A DNA stretch of 64,000 bases from Psococerastis gibbosa (GCA_963971405.1 OZ020486.1:17817419-17881418), one strand, 5' to 3'. Positions 1 through 11,883 are shown, counted from the stretch's first letter. The notes: a model not told the origin generated them from the sequence alone. Numbers and translations: made by a program.

Positions 1-200
1 CTACATGCCGAATTTCATCATAATCGACCGGGTAGTTTGCCCGGAAATCGATGCACAGACAGACAGACAGACATTTCGTAAAAACCACTTTTTTGGGTTC
101 CTGGGACCTGAAAACGTGTAAATCCGTTGAAATCTCGGAATCGAAAATTTCGACCATCACAAAGCTTTCCTTATACTACGTATAAATTGGAAAGCAAAAA
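1..200 (+). repeat. R1 element, 3' part
   Basis: This is the right end of a dispersed element called R1 here. It holds the block 'atttcatcataatcgacc', a (GACA)n tract, the block 'gggttcctgggacct', and the terminus CTTATACTACGTATAA followed by ATAAATTGGAAAGCA. The same order is seen at 30050-30257 and, reversed, at 36523-36760 and 55168-55400. The left part lies outside the window. Confidence 0.85.
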
Positions 201-217
201 GTACATACCATTCAAAC

Positions 218-453
218 TCGTATCTGTACTTGATTAAGTCATGCTTTTACCTGTTTCATTGTGTCAATGGTAAGCTTGTCTCAGCTTGTCCATTATCCTT
301 TTCAGCCGGTGTACAGGTTGACCACGAAGACGTGTACCAGTATATTCATACGCGGAAACAATACGAATCATGTCCAAAATCCACGGGGTCGTTGGCATTG
401 GACAAGGGACCAATTAGCCAGTAGGTCTAGGTTCATAAAATATCCTTCATAAC
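218..453 (+). repeat. SINE-B copy 1
   Basis: A ~235-bp non-coding repeat that begins 'tcgtatctgtacttgattaa' and contains the blocks CAATGGTAAGCTTGTCTCAG and GGGGTCGTTGGCAT. It matches 11349-11607 on the same strand and 37699-37961 on the opposite strand. The opposite-strand copy has an 11-bp target duplication and an A/T-rich tail, so the family behaves as a retroposed SINE. No clear tRNA B box was found. Confidence 0.7.
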
Positions 454-651
454 ATTACCATACAGATAAAGCCCATTGGGCGATTTTCCGAAAATGGATA
501 ATAGAAAATAGATGTTTTTGGCGAAACTGTTACCCCTAAATAACACCTGGATACGTGCTTGCTATGACGTCTTAATGTTACATTATGCGGCCCATTACGG
601 TAATGAGTTGTTACAATGTAACAGCAAAGGCTTTCACGGCCGGAGTCGATT

Positions 652-730
652 GAAGAACCAGTAGAATCCGGGCTGATGGGCCGTGGTGGAAATGACCACG
701 GCCCATCAGCCCGGATTCTACTGGTTCTTC
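652..730. repeat. Perfect 36-bp inverted repeat with 7-nt loop (foldback element, short form)
   Basis: Bases 652-687 are the exact reverse complement of 695-730, separated by GGAAATG. The outer arm carries GTAGAATCCGGGCTGATGGG and CCGTGGT. The same arm ends occur in the 260-bp foldback element at 25922-26188, so this looks like a collapsed copy of that family that kept only the terminal part of each arm. Confidence 0.85.
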
Positions 731-1756
731 ATGAGTTGTTACTGTTGAATGAATTGTGTCACAGGGCCCGTGAAAGGTGGCACCTGAAATTCAAGAAATT
801 ATCTCTCTCTATATCTCTCCTATGTAGAAATCTAGTCTGTAGCATACAATGAATAGTGATTGCAGACACTGCGTTAGAACTGCACGTTTTGGAAAGTAAA
901 GTATTGGAATTACAAGTTAGTGTAAAATTTTCATATAAATATACAGTCGATGATGATGACGTATAACCTCAGCGAAGCAAAATATCTTTTGTACTTTTTT
1001 TCTTCTGTATACGTATTTAAATACTTGATAAGTAAAACGGAGCTTTGCTTAAGCCTGGTGGCCTATTTGAATAAGTAAACTTGAAGTTTTTCAGAGTTGT
1101 GCTGTGGGATTCCCATAAGCAGATTTGGTGTTTTCTTTGACCCGCTGTTCGCATTGTACCCTAACTTGTTTATCATTGGAATAAATGAATAGAGATTTCC
1201 AAGTTTTTGTGCATTGAAAAACCACGTCGAAATCCAGAGTGAAACTTATTTCTTTAAATTGCGTCGACCGTATCGTACGGTATAGGCGTTATGTATCTCC
1301 ACGAAGTTTGCATACTAGCGCTCGCTGTTGCATACGGAATGTAAGAAGCGTGAATGGGTGGATGCGCGTGGGCTCTTTGGGTGGCAGAGTTATTTAGTTA
1401 TATAACACTTCAGGTTTTGTATAATAGTAGTAGTAAGTAAGCTAATTATTGGCAATTGCTTAACGAATAGAAAACTGGAAATGGTGGTTTGAGGAAAAGT
1501 GTTGAAGCTCAGAAGCTGACATGCTGTTGCTGCCCTAATCGATTGGGTGTTAGCTGTGATAAATCATGACGGATATGCGGGCAAAACGTGATCGCATCTT
1601 GCAATTCACATGGCCCCAAACGCGCTTCAAACATTTTTCTTCCTTATACAAAGTATTCTTCGTTACGTCATACGTATAATGTCGGCTCCTGTCTCCTGTC
1701 TGAAGCGAATGCTGTACGTATTTTGATTTTCTTCAAACTATATTCAGTCGGCTACA

Positions 1757-1965
1757 CAGTGCCAGATTTACCTCTGTGGGGGCCGTGGGCACAAGATATG
1801 TGGGGGCCGTGGGTGAACACTTTCTGTCTACCAACATTGCAGAAAAAAAAATCATTTAATATCCCTTTTTTCAACTTTCATTTTTTTTTTTAAATGTATT
1901 GTTTGTGGGGCCCGGAACTGTGGGCCTGTGCCCCAAGTGGCCATGTGTTAATCCCTCACTATGGC
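1757..1965 (+). repeat. Dispersed repeat D, copy 1
   Basis: Contains two GTGGGGGCCGTGGG blocks, an A/T-rich middle and then GTGGGGCCCGGAACTGTGGG, CCTGTGCCCC and 'catgtgttaa'. The same order of blocks, more diverged, is seen at 15940-16200 on the same strand. The open frame across it (1588-1893) follows the repeat and is not evidence of a gene. Confidence 0.6.
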
Positions 1966-2131
1966 TACACGTATTGTAATAATACTGCAAAACTACTTTC
2001 TACTTTAATATTCCGTATCAAACAAGCTTGTGGCGACGGTCCGAGTAAAATTTATCTGTGGTTTGTTTTTATGGAGATCGACCAGTCTAGAGAAGATGGC
2101 GGATCATTCGTATCGCGTGTTTGGAATATAA

Positions 2132-2515
2132 GGCGCCCATTCCATTGACCGGCTAGGGCTATTTCCAACAACGATGACGTGGTAGCAGACATTCAAGACT
2201 TAGGTAGCGTTTCCACTGACCTCGCATTGCAGATTGCAAATGACATTGACGGAAATGTTTGTTTTTCTTTTTATAGAAATCTATTAAAATGTTTGTAATT
2301 AACATATCCCGTGAAGCCATTTTTTTATTTTAGTTTGTTTGTTTGTGATTTTACTGTATGATCATTGATCAATTTTAACAATGGCATAGAGGAAAATAAA
2401 CATTTCCGTCAATTCTGCAATGCGAGGTCGGTGGAAACGCAACCTAAGTCTTGAATGTCTGCTACCACGTCACCGTTGTTGGAAATAGCCCTAGCCGGTC
2501 AATGGAATGGGCACC
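2132..2515. mobile_element. PIF/Harbinger-type MITE, composite form, copy 1
   Basis: A 384-bp non-coding element with terminal inverted repeats of over 100 bp, starting GGCGCCCATTCCATTGACCG and ending in its complement. It is flanked by TAA at 2129-2131 and 2516-2518. A 3-bp TWA duplication with GG-starting termini is the PIF/Harbinger pattern. Inside, a second TTA/GGTAGCGTTTCC...CGCAACC/TAA pair forms a nested set of termini with its own TTA/TAA flanks. The centre is A/T-rich and has no transposase, so it depends on enzyme supplied from elsewhere. A close copy lies at 23731-24111. Confidence 0.82.
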
Positions 2516-3099
2516 TAAATATAACTTAATTTAACTATGTTTTAATATCTATAAGCTAATGCATTATGAGTTGTCATGGCGACGCTCAGGGAGGGGGCAA
2601 TTGGGGGTGACATTATAGTGAAGCAATCGTATTTTCTCATTTCTGAAGTTGAAAAGTAGTAGTTACAATGTTACTACCACAGCAATCCGTGTAATAAGTT
2701 AACTTGGTAGGTAGTTACCTCGTGCTCGGGCTGCTACACGCCAAAGTTTAGAAAAGTTCTCTATATGTATATAAAATGGAGACATAATATAAATCTGGAT
2801 GTATGTGCGGAGGGGAAAGCTTTATTTGGAGTAACGAAACACTTAAACTTGTCTAGTTGTCTAAACTTAAAGTATAATAAGCACCCTCATAGCCACAAAA
2901 TTACCACCCTCCAACATTATAATTTCCCTTGAAATTCACTTCTTGCTCCCACCTATAATTCAAGCATAGGACAGTTATTTTGATTTCAAAAAACTTTGAA
3001 ACAAACCCCTTTCAATATTATTTTAAGAAGATGGTGTGTTGGCGAAGTGAACCACTGGGTTGGTATTCAGCGGTCTTACGGAATTACAAACAAATAACC

Positions 3100-3281
3100 G
3101 GAAAAGTCGCAATTACGGAGGTGTACGAAAGGGCGGCGGTGTGGGTCGGAAAATGCCGAGGGTGCCCGAAGAGGGGAGGATGAAAACGGTTGTCGCGTGG
3201 GGGCCGGGTGCACACGCCGCGTGGCGGACGATACTGGAGGGGTTGTTGCTGAATTGTCGTCATTGAATCACGTTCGCGCAC
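3100..3281 (+). promoter_or_regulatory. CpG-rich patch ending in a splice donor; possible 5' non-coding exon or promoter
   Basis: In an otherwise AT-rich, CpG-poor region, these ~180 bases contain roughly twenty CpG dinucleotides and several G-rich runs. They are followed at 3282 by GTAAGTTT, a consensus donor. The CARP start exon at 11944 begins after an acceptor, so at least one upstream non-coding exon must exist; this is the best candidate I can see in the 12 kb before it. No TATA box or initiator is clear. It could also be a chance GC-rich segment or part of a repeat present once here. Confidence 0.3.
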
Positions 3282-4215
3282 GTAAGTTTACGAAAACATT
3301 TCCCGCTATTTACTCCCCAAATTTTCTTCACGTTCCGTAAATTAAAATTTAATTCAGTCAGGTCACAGGTGCGGCTCTAGAATTTTTTTCAGGGAGGTTT
3401 TAGCGTTGGAAATTAAAATTTTTACTTCACCCTCACCAGACGGTTTTCACCTCGGAGAATTGCCAATTGTGGATAATAATTAAAAATGTAGTATTTCTTT
3501 CGATTAAATTAATGCAATACCGACGTCTTACCTAAATTGTTGCTCTAAAGACTTACCCTTTATTATTATAAACACACATCATACACTCTTATTTAGAGCG
3601 TGCAGTCCCTTCAGAAATTTGTCGTCGTTGATTAATTAAGCAAGTAAACACACGCCTACTTTGCAAAAGTATCTTTATGCGTCTACCTTTTTATCGTAGT
3701 GTAATGTAATGACGGCTAAGTTTGGAACAAAATTTCTATGCTTATCGATTAAAGATACGGCACCAAAAAAAAGAGATGTTATGGTAAAGTCATATCATAT
3801 CATATAAATCCATAAGGGGATAGCAATAAGAAGTTTGAACTCGGCCCCGTGGGATTACCGTCACTTTAACTTTAAAAATTGTATCTAAGTGTTCTAAATG
3901 GGACAGACACACGATATCCTATTCCTTTGCCTTTATTTTCCATGTGGGCGAATTTTGGGCACTCTATTACTCTTACAATTATTATTATTATTATTATTAA
4001 AGAATAATATAATGTTAGAAGAGAGTACTTGCCTACACATATTGCTCCTGCTGTGCTTAGTTCAATATGACCACCCATCCATCTGAATCAGACGAATCTG
4101 AATTGTCCGGCCATCAAGGACAAAGTATTGTGGGTTTATTCGTTATAAATTAATCAGAAATTCATAATGCCATTGTCCCGGTCAATCATGGTGATCCTTC
4201 AATTCCCACAGCAGT

Positions 4216-4966
4216 ACATGAAGAACCGGTCCGAGTTTACTCGAAAATACTTTCCATCAATTAGTAGATAGAGATAATGAGTTATAACACAGTAAAAAAT
4301 TTCCCTGTGGATAAATTTAGGAACCCCCAGGGGGGGAGGGGGTCCATCGGACGCCCCTCTGGCTACGGCCCCTATCCCGAAGCACTGCATTAATATATAT
4401 AATAGTAATAGCATGGCACGCAATGTTAGTAGGTATTGGGGCGTGATTTAAATAATTTCTTTAAAAAATAAGTTTTTGCACAAAACCAAATACTTTTTTG
4501 AGAAAGCAACCTAATCGGTTTTGTTACTCTATTTTACACCTATAACATGCCTGAAGGTAGAAATCATCGACAGAACAGTTCCGCAGCAAAATTATTTTTT
4601 AGTCATTTTTCATTAAAATTGACGCATTTTTATTTTTTTACCCCCAGAAGAAAACTATCAAGGGGCAAGTGATCCATTGCCTTTTATTATCGACTACAAT
4701 ATATGTGAATTCGAAAGAAATCGTTGGAGCCGTTTTTTAGAATTAATTTTTTTATACGTTTTTTTAGTTCTTTCAGAATAAAACCCCTGAAATTGAGTTA
4801 GCCCCAAATAAAAAAAATGGTCCTGAGGTATGATTTTTGTGAACCTACATGCCAAATTTCATCAAAATCGACCGAGCAGTTTTCCCGGAAATCGATGAAC
4901 AGACAGATCGACAGACAGACTTTTCGTAAAAACTTTTTGGGTTCCTGGGACCTCAAAACGTGTAAT
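4216..4966 (+). repeat. R1 element, nearly full copy with truncated 3' end
   Basis: Starts 'catgaagaaccggtccgagt' with the CGAG-TTTA-CTCG inverted motif and a degenerate left terminus (ATACTTTCCATCAATTA). It continues through the G-rich block at 4328-4342 and the 'ttttgttactctattttaca' block to 'gggacctcaaaacgtgtaat', where it stops without the CTTATACTACG terminus. It is colinear with 29386-30175. Confidence 0.75.
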
Positions 4967-6045
4967 TTTTGTGCTTACCCATTACAGTAGGCTAATTATA
5001 AAATTAAAAATTATTCATAACGTTCGGAGATTCAAAGAAAATATTTTTTTTAAATGGTTTTTCATAGCCTGCGCAAATCTAGCCAGGACATAATTCTTTT
5101 AAAGCTCAATTTCGAATGGGTCTTAGCCCTTTTCTCATGAAATTCTAATTTTATCATGTAATCTATAATATTCTGGGCAAGTGGTCTGGAAGTGTGCCTA
5201 GTTTTGTAAAATACTAAACCTGGGAATTCGCGCCGCTGCACACCGTCGGAACTGAGCAGTCTTGCCAGATAGGAGACCCGCAGCAGCTATCACTTCACCT
5301 GTCGTTTCCAAGCAAGCAGCAATGAATGAATCATATTATAATTATGGAGATTAGACAGTGGTGAAGAGTTTAGGGAAAATGAAAGGTTACAGGGTTATAG
5401 CTGGATGGTGGGAAGGTTCACACCACGTGCACCAGCCCCATTGGGGAAATGCCTTTAATCTGCCGGCTAGCAATTTATGTGAGGCCACGCTTCGCTTACA
5501 TTGCCCCACTGCCTCTTCGATTCCTGTTCGAAGATGGGGAGAACTTGCGGCGAAATAGTTGTTTTAGTTATCGGAGGTTTCATGCCGCTCCCCCCAAAGC
5601 TTTTAACCTCTCTACTCCCATTTGCGGTTAGCCTTCATCTGGTTGCTCTGCTTCGACACTTTTTTTCAATTTTTGACGGATCGGAAATATCCCGGCGATA
5701 AATGCCGTCGTTTTTTATCCATTAATATTTTTTTTGAGTTCTTAGCGAAGTATGATACTAACTCAATAAAATTTGGCACTCACTATCTAAACTATTACAT
5801 ACAAGTATTTATTGTAGTTTACCTTTAGTATGTACCCCATGTTGTATAGGCTATATACGGCACCCTCACTTAAATTGAAAAAACTGGTACGATTTAACCC
5901 GCACATGCTTTCCTATTTATGTGTATAGCATAGCATAGGTGCCATAATACAGTAGTTACATGGTAAATAATTGACCCGTGGTTAAATATCGGCTGTCTAT
6001 AGACTTTCCCTATCCTAAAGCCAATAATATAATACTTCAATAATA

Positions 6046-6070
6046 ATGGTATGGTATGGTATGGTATGGT
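6046..6070 (+). repeat. (ATGGT)5 microsatellite
   Basis: Five perfect tandem copies of ATGGT. They lie just before a diverged R1 copy. Confidence 0.9.
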
Positions 6071-6104
6071 AAACATTGGCGCTTGGACTATCCATACATA
6101 ATAT

Positions 6105-6570
6105 CTTCAAGAAATAATTTTTTCAAAACCAAAACCTCGCATTTGTAAGCTCTGTGTTCGGTTTTGTTACTCTATTTTACACCAGAATGGTTTATCAGAA
6201 AATGTTTAGCAATTTGTCACGAAAATTGAGTCTTTTTTTTATTTTTTTACACCCTGAACCAAACTATCAAAAGGGATGTGACCTAGTGAGTCTTGTTGAA
6301 ATTAATAATATAAAAGAAATCGTTGGTGCTGTTTTTGAGAAAACATTTTTCTAGTCATTTTTGGGGGGTTTTTGCCTTATAAAACCCTGAAAACTTAAGC
6401 TATCAAAGTAATAAAAACTTTCACCCTTGCACATATTTTTGTAAACCTACGTGCCGAATTTCATCGAATTCCGATGAGTAGTTTGGCCCCAAATCGAGTT
6501 ACAGACCGACCGACAGTCATGCATTTCAGGATCCGACTTAAGATCCAAGGAGCATCTAATTTCAAAAATA
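6105..6570 (+). repeat. R1 element, strongly diverged copy
   Basis: Blocks in R1 order but poorly conserved: 'ggttttgttactctatttta', then a T-rich stretch with 'accctgaaccaaactatcaa', 'gaaatcgttggtgct', 'gccgaatttcatcgaattcc' and a short degenerate GAC tract. The right terminus is not recognisable. Confidence 0.55.
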
Positions 6571-9500
6571 ATATAGGATAGGACTTATTTGAACCGTCCC
6601 ATGCTTCTGTGTGTGAGTGAGTGAGTGCTTCTTTAGTTCTTAGGTAATACTATTGCAATTCGATAAAGTTTATAAATTGTACTACTGTATTAAATGTTAA
6701 ACCCTTATGGCCCCAACTATGCTAGGTTGATACCTAAAAAAATAAAGTCATTATTTATTTAATAATTTATATAGCAACTTATAGCAATTTATATATTTAT
6801 ATAGCAACCAGCCGGGAAACATTCCTATATTTTCCTTAATGCATGCTTGTAACAATAGATTCTGAAGATTTAGTTTTGTCTTCTAAAAAAGAAAAACATT
6901 TGTAATGGTTTGAGTAGGTTAGAGCCAGTATTTTAAAAAATAATTTATTATGTGCATAATGTATGTATATGGTTTTAGTTTTTCATGTACCAAATTAACT
7001 TATTACTGAGACTAAAATAGAAAAACAAAGCAATTTTAGAATGGCATTTTGTATCATTCCAAAAAAAATGGGTTTGCATTTTTAACCCCAGTAATTGTTA
7101 ACTTGGTACCTCGCGTTATGCTCATCGCTGCAGCCCCTGAGGATTTTTAACTGATTTTTAACTAACATACGTAGCATTACGATAGTCGAATGCTTTTGAA
7201 ATATCGGAAAACTTTATTGGTAAATTTTTTCTGAAAAATCATGAATTCGTAGAATTCGGAGGGATTTGTTATCAAGCCGAAGTATTAATAGAAGATTTGA
7301 TTTTTTTTTTTTAAATTCTAATAAGTGATAAGAAATTAATCATTAGTCTGAATTACATAATGTGTCTTTTTGCCATTTTTGTAGGGTTTTCTGGCCTATT
7401 CAGTGGAAAATGCACCACTCAGTTCAGTAGAATCATTGGTCATGTTAAGTGGAAAATAGGCCCAAGAGGTTTTGAGACCCTTTTGTTCCATTGGGACACT
7501 AACGTGCTTAGACTAGCAACCCTCGCAATCAGCTCCCTCTGCCACAACTTTCTTTATCAGCTTTAATACGCCTTTACCCACTTTGCTATCCCCTATAGTA
7601 TTGACCAAGGTTGACTGTAGCATCGCATACATGATAGTCGAAGGTGATATAAACCCTTTACAGCCCATCTATACTTTATAAGTACTAGTTTTCTAATTGC
7701 TGACTTACCTGTATGTTTGCTGACTCAAAATCCTCTGTTTTCATAAACTTTTTGGTGTAAGAACGATTTTGCCATATAAAAGGAACGTGTCGGTAATACC
7801 CACGACTCTTAAGCGGACAAATTGACAAAGGAAAGCAAAAAGACGGGCAATTAGTGAGGGGAATTGGTAGGTGCAATGGGTTCTGGAATGAGATCCCAAA
7901 TTTGTAAAGTAGGTTTAGAGAGGTTGGTCGGATGTACGGGTGGAGGTGGAGGGTAAGGTAGTAAGGTAGAAAGCAATAAAAGTTGGTCTGTTTACGGAGA
8001 TAGTTATTTAGAACGTGATCTTCTACCTCACCATGTAAAGTTATTCTTTATCTCTTGAAATCCACCCTCTGTGTTTCGGTTTGTTGCATTTTCAAGCTGA
8101 AAACCATCTACCCTTCGGAACAGGTGGCAACATTCCTGTTTCGATTAGTAAGACGTAAGCAATATTTGATCGAGAGAAATTGTGACCCTTATGTCATTTT
8201 TTCCTAATTGCTTCATTACATTTTGGCGGACTATTGGTCTCAGTACCGCCGAGAAAGACGCATAGTGCATTTTTAGTACCTACATAGACGGTGACGCCTT
8301 ATTTACGTAAGTTGGCGCTTCCATTGCTCTACTGGTAATCTTAAGCTGTCAACATTTCCCAATCTAAATTTAGGTGAATCTGCGTTAGAAAGCCACTACT
8401 TGCATTGCTTTACATATGCTTGCAACCATTGGAAATATCCTTTTAATTGCACACAATGGAAACCTTTCGTTGAGGAATCCAGAGAAAAATTACATCAAAA
8501 CCGAATGTTTTGATTGATCTGATTGATGGATTCTCCTGTTCGAAATAGGTCTATAAATGATGAAGATTACAATTTACAAAAATACTACAATATACTGTAC
8601 ATATACGAAGGTTAGTTTTGCACCCTGACTTGTTTCAATAAATAAGGGACTCATGGCCACTTCCTCCCTTAATTAAAGGATTCGTTAAAGAGAAGTTTAA
8701 AATGTAACCAGTGAATACGTGTAAATGTGCCCTAATTAACATTTGACATTTCCCTCTTTGAAAAACCCGACTCTGAAATGCGAAAACTACTGTATATATA
8801 CTGATGCACAAGTTTGTTGCTGGATGCAATGCCTAGAAGTGAGTTATATGAGCCCTACAATAGCCTGCATAACAGTGAGAGTTACAGTTCGTGCAATTGT
8901 GGAAATAGGTGGGGTAGGTGTCGATCTGAAGGGCTCCCCATTTCGTGGGAACAAGAATGAGTTTGGTGCAATGCGATAGTTGAAGGGGCTGTGATCTCGG
9001 CCTCCCCATTAAAAGTTTTTCAATTACGAGGTGTACGACTTACTGCCGCCGGACACGAGACAATGTTCTAACAAAATCATTCCTTGCTTGTCTGCGGAAT
9101 ACCTGTTATTTTGCTATACCTTCCTGACACTTTATATGAGTATGTATCATTGTCTATATGCAAATCCACAGATTTTACGGACATATTTCGGGTAAAATTG
9201 ATATTCTTGCACGCTTATCCTTGCAGTTGTATAGGAAGTGTAATAAGAGAGGCAAGCGAGAGCTCGCTGGGTGTCAGTGGGGATTATCTTACGCTGTTTG
9301 AGCAGCAGATATTTTTTATGTGTCTGTTCTAGCGTAGAAGAATTCAAGTCTGATTTGCCCGAAATATGTCCGTAAAACTCGTGGATTTACTATAATATAG
9401 CAATTTGCCGAAGGCAAAGGTTAGGTTTGAAATAAACGTAATAGTAAGCCACGAAGAGATTTCGTAACATTGAAACTTCTAGGTGACCTATGCCATGGTT

Positions 9501-10248
9501 TAATGAACTTCAACCGAAATGCTAAATGCGTTCACAATGTTTATTAGAAGTCCTAGAAAGAAAGAAAGAAGAGGGGAAATGGAAACCCCTAGCTCGTCCC
9601 TGGAAATGATGGAGACAACCAGGGCCTTGGCCGAAGCCCTTGCTTTAGTCAGGGCGTACCCCAGCTGTCCTCCTCCCGAAAAAACATAAATGGAAGGTGT
9701 CTTATGGGTGCGCCCGAAGGCAATTAACCCCTATCGAAGGATAATGCCTAAGTGTCTCCCTGTGTCACGTGGAAATCGAACAAACATATACCCAGATACA
9801 TTCATATTATGCATAATAATTTTCTAGAATTCTAAACTCTCACTCGTACGTTCAATACGAAATCAGGCCGCTTTGATTGCACACGGAATTGCGGTGTAGA
9901 ATTGTCGTGTGCTTATAAAAATAAGTAATAACCCGAATAAACTTTATTATTATATGATAAACAATGCTGAAAGTGATTATGGGACAAATATAGTTAGGCT
10001 ATGTATCAGAAAGTCGCTTTACGGCAGTAGCTATAATAACCGTAAAAGTTGACTGTAATAGTAGTACGTAATCCGGCCAGACCCGTTCTAGGCACATTCA
10101 ACGTTTTATACGTCTTGTGGATAATTTGAGGTGAAACTTATATCGAATTTCAGAAGCAGAAAAAAATCAAATGTTCTACCAATTTTAACTAGGGTTTAAC
10201 GCAAGTTCGGTGTAATGAAGGTTGCACAAGATGTATGCAACTACTAGT
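6571..10248. other. Unassigned AT-rich stretch
   Basis: No conserved exon, RNA gene or clear repeat pair recognised. Open frames here (for example 7360-7566, 8743-8979, 9084-9332) are short, have no family resemblance, and lack matching splice signals. A moderately GC-rich segment at about 9570-9780, with 'gggcgtaccccagctgtcct', looks like a transposon fragment, but it occurs once here and I cannot name it. Confidence 0.4.
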
Positions 10249-10267
10249 GTCAGGACATGTCGAGTTG
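10249..10267 (+). repeat. SINE-A copy 1, 5' fragment before a MITE insertion
   Basis: The sequence 'gtcaggacatgtcgagttg' matches the 5' end of the minus-strand SINE-A copy (complement of 15570-15588). The rest of this SINE continues at 10663, on the far side of the MITE. Dropping the MITE and one 3-bp flank leaves 'gagttatgataaggactc', the same length as 'gagtagtggtacggactc' in the other copy. Confidence 0.7.
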
Positions 10268-10662
10268 GGCGGGGATTCCAACAACCTGCAAGTGCAAAAT
10301 ACAAATACGGTGACGTGGTAGCAGACATTCTAAACTTAGGCGGGGTTTCCACCGACCTCGCCTTGCAGAATGCAAATGACATTGACGGAAATGTTTGTTT
10401 TACTCTATGCCATAGTTAAAATTGATCAACGATCATAGAGTAAAATCACAAACAAACAAACTAAAATTAAAAAATGGCGTCATGGGATTTGTTAAGTACA
10501 AACATTTTAATAGATTACTATAAAAAGAAAAATTTCAATTTCCGTCAATGTCATCTGCATTCTGCAATGCGAGGTCGGTGGAAACCCCGCCTCAGTCTTG
10601 AATGTCTGTTACCACGTTACCGTATTTGTATTTTGCACATGCAGGTCGGTGGAATCCCTGCC
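10268..10662. mobile_element. PIF/Harbinger-type MITE inserted in SINE-A
   Basis: A 395-bp element with long terminal inverted repeats (GGCGGGGATTCC... and ...GGAATCCCTGCC), flanked by TTG (10265-10267) and TTA (10663-10665), which fit a TWA target duplication with one mutation. It contains the same inner blocks as the 2132 and 23731 copies (CGTGGTAGCAGACATTC, GGCGGGGTTTCCACCGACCT, ATTGACGGAAAT). It interrupts the box A region of a tRNA-derived SINE. Confidence 0.8.
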
Positions 10663-10876
10663 TTATGATAAGGACTCTAACGTTCGCTCACAAGGTTGTT
10701 GGTTCGAGCCCCACACATGCTACATTTTCCGGCCATGCTTCGGAGGGCATGTAAATGAAGGTGGTCCCAGGCCTTCCTTCCTAGTTGAGTGTAAGGGAGG
10801 GCATTATAGCCCTAACTCCTAGGTTAGCTTAGTAATAAACCAAAAAGTCATTATTTCATTTTATTTACTAGTAGTA
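10663..10876 (+). repeat. SINE-A copy 1, body (tRNA-derived SINE)
   Basis: Carries a polymerase III B box, GGTTCGAGCCC, at 10701-10711. It then has a tRNA-unrelated body ('ggccatgcttcggagggcat', 'gagtgtaagggagggc', 'atagccctaactcct') and an A/T-rich tail ('gtcattatttcattttattt'). It matches the complement of 15359-15588 along its length. Its 5' end is displaced by the MITE at 10268-10662. Confidence 0.82.
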
Positions 10877-11348
10877 CGTAGTAGGCCTATAGTTATTATG
10901 TCGAAAATTGTGATTGGGCTATGAGTATTAAAATTTCATAAGATATAGCATAGGTCGACCATATAACAGGGTACCGGACATGTAAAACGATTCAGGAAGG
11001 TTCGTTAAAATACTGAAACCAATCAAAGTGCTGCAGGCAGGTTTTATTTCACTTTAGACAAGAAGAAAGGTTTTTGAGGTTTTTAAGAGAGAAATTTCAA
11101 AATATTTGTAAACAAGAAAAGGCCGTGGGTTTTAGGCGGAATTAGTTAATTTTTCGTTCCATAGCCGCAAAGTCAAGAAAGTGGTCAGCTATAGAAAATT
11201 CATTTAAAATGCAAGGTTTCGAAGGAAATTCACATTTTGTCATCTGAAATATTATTACTTCTGAAATACCGGGTAAAGTGCATTAAACCGATTTTATTGA
11301 ATACTTGTAAATTAGTTAGGGAAATAGACTGATGTTTGAGAAAGCTTG

Positions 11349-11607
11349 ATTCGTATCTGTACTTGGTTAAGTCATGCTTTCATCTGTTTCACTGCGTCAA
11401 TGGTAAGCTTGTCTCAGCTTGTCCATTATCGCTTGAAGCCGGTATAGGTTGATATCTAAGACGTGTACCAGTTTGCCAATGGCCGAAAATTCAAGAGGAA
11501 ACAATACAAATAATGTCCGAAATCTATGGGGTCGTTAGCATCGGACAAGGGAGCTATGGGTTACTATAAGCAGGCCTGAGTCCATAAAAAGTCCTTCAAA
11601 AAATTAC
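11349..11607 (+). repeat. SINE-B copy 2
   Basis: Colinear with 218-453: 'ttcgtatctgtacttggtta', 'caatggtaagcttgtctcag', CGCTTGAAGCCGGTATAGG, 'gaaacaatacaaataatgtc', GGGGTCGTTAGCATCGGAC, ending 'ccataaaaagtccttcaaaa'. Confidence 0.75.
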
Positions 11608-11792
11608 ATTTTGAGAAAGCTTGAATATTTTTATGCATTTTTCATCTGACCACTTTCATCTCTTTGCGGCTGTGCAACGAGGAATTAATTAATTTCGTCA
11701 AAATACACTGCCATGCCTTATCAACAGAATATTTTGAAATCTGTAGTTCAAAATTTTCAAGAACCTCCCTGAACCTTATATATCTATTTTAT

Positions 11793-11883
11793 TATATTAT
11801 TATATTATATATTTATATAATATAATATATATATAGTATATAGTATATAGTATATATACTATATATTATACTATATATATAGT
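11793..11883. repeat. AT-only palindromic tract
   Basis: About 90 bp of almost pure A/T in TATA and TATAGTATA steps. The segment 'tatagtatatatactatata' is self-complementary and could extrude as a cruciform. It lies some 60-150 bp upstream of the CARP start exon. Confidence 0.8.
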
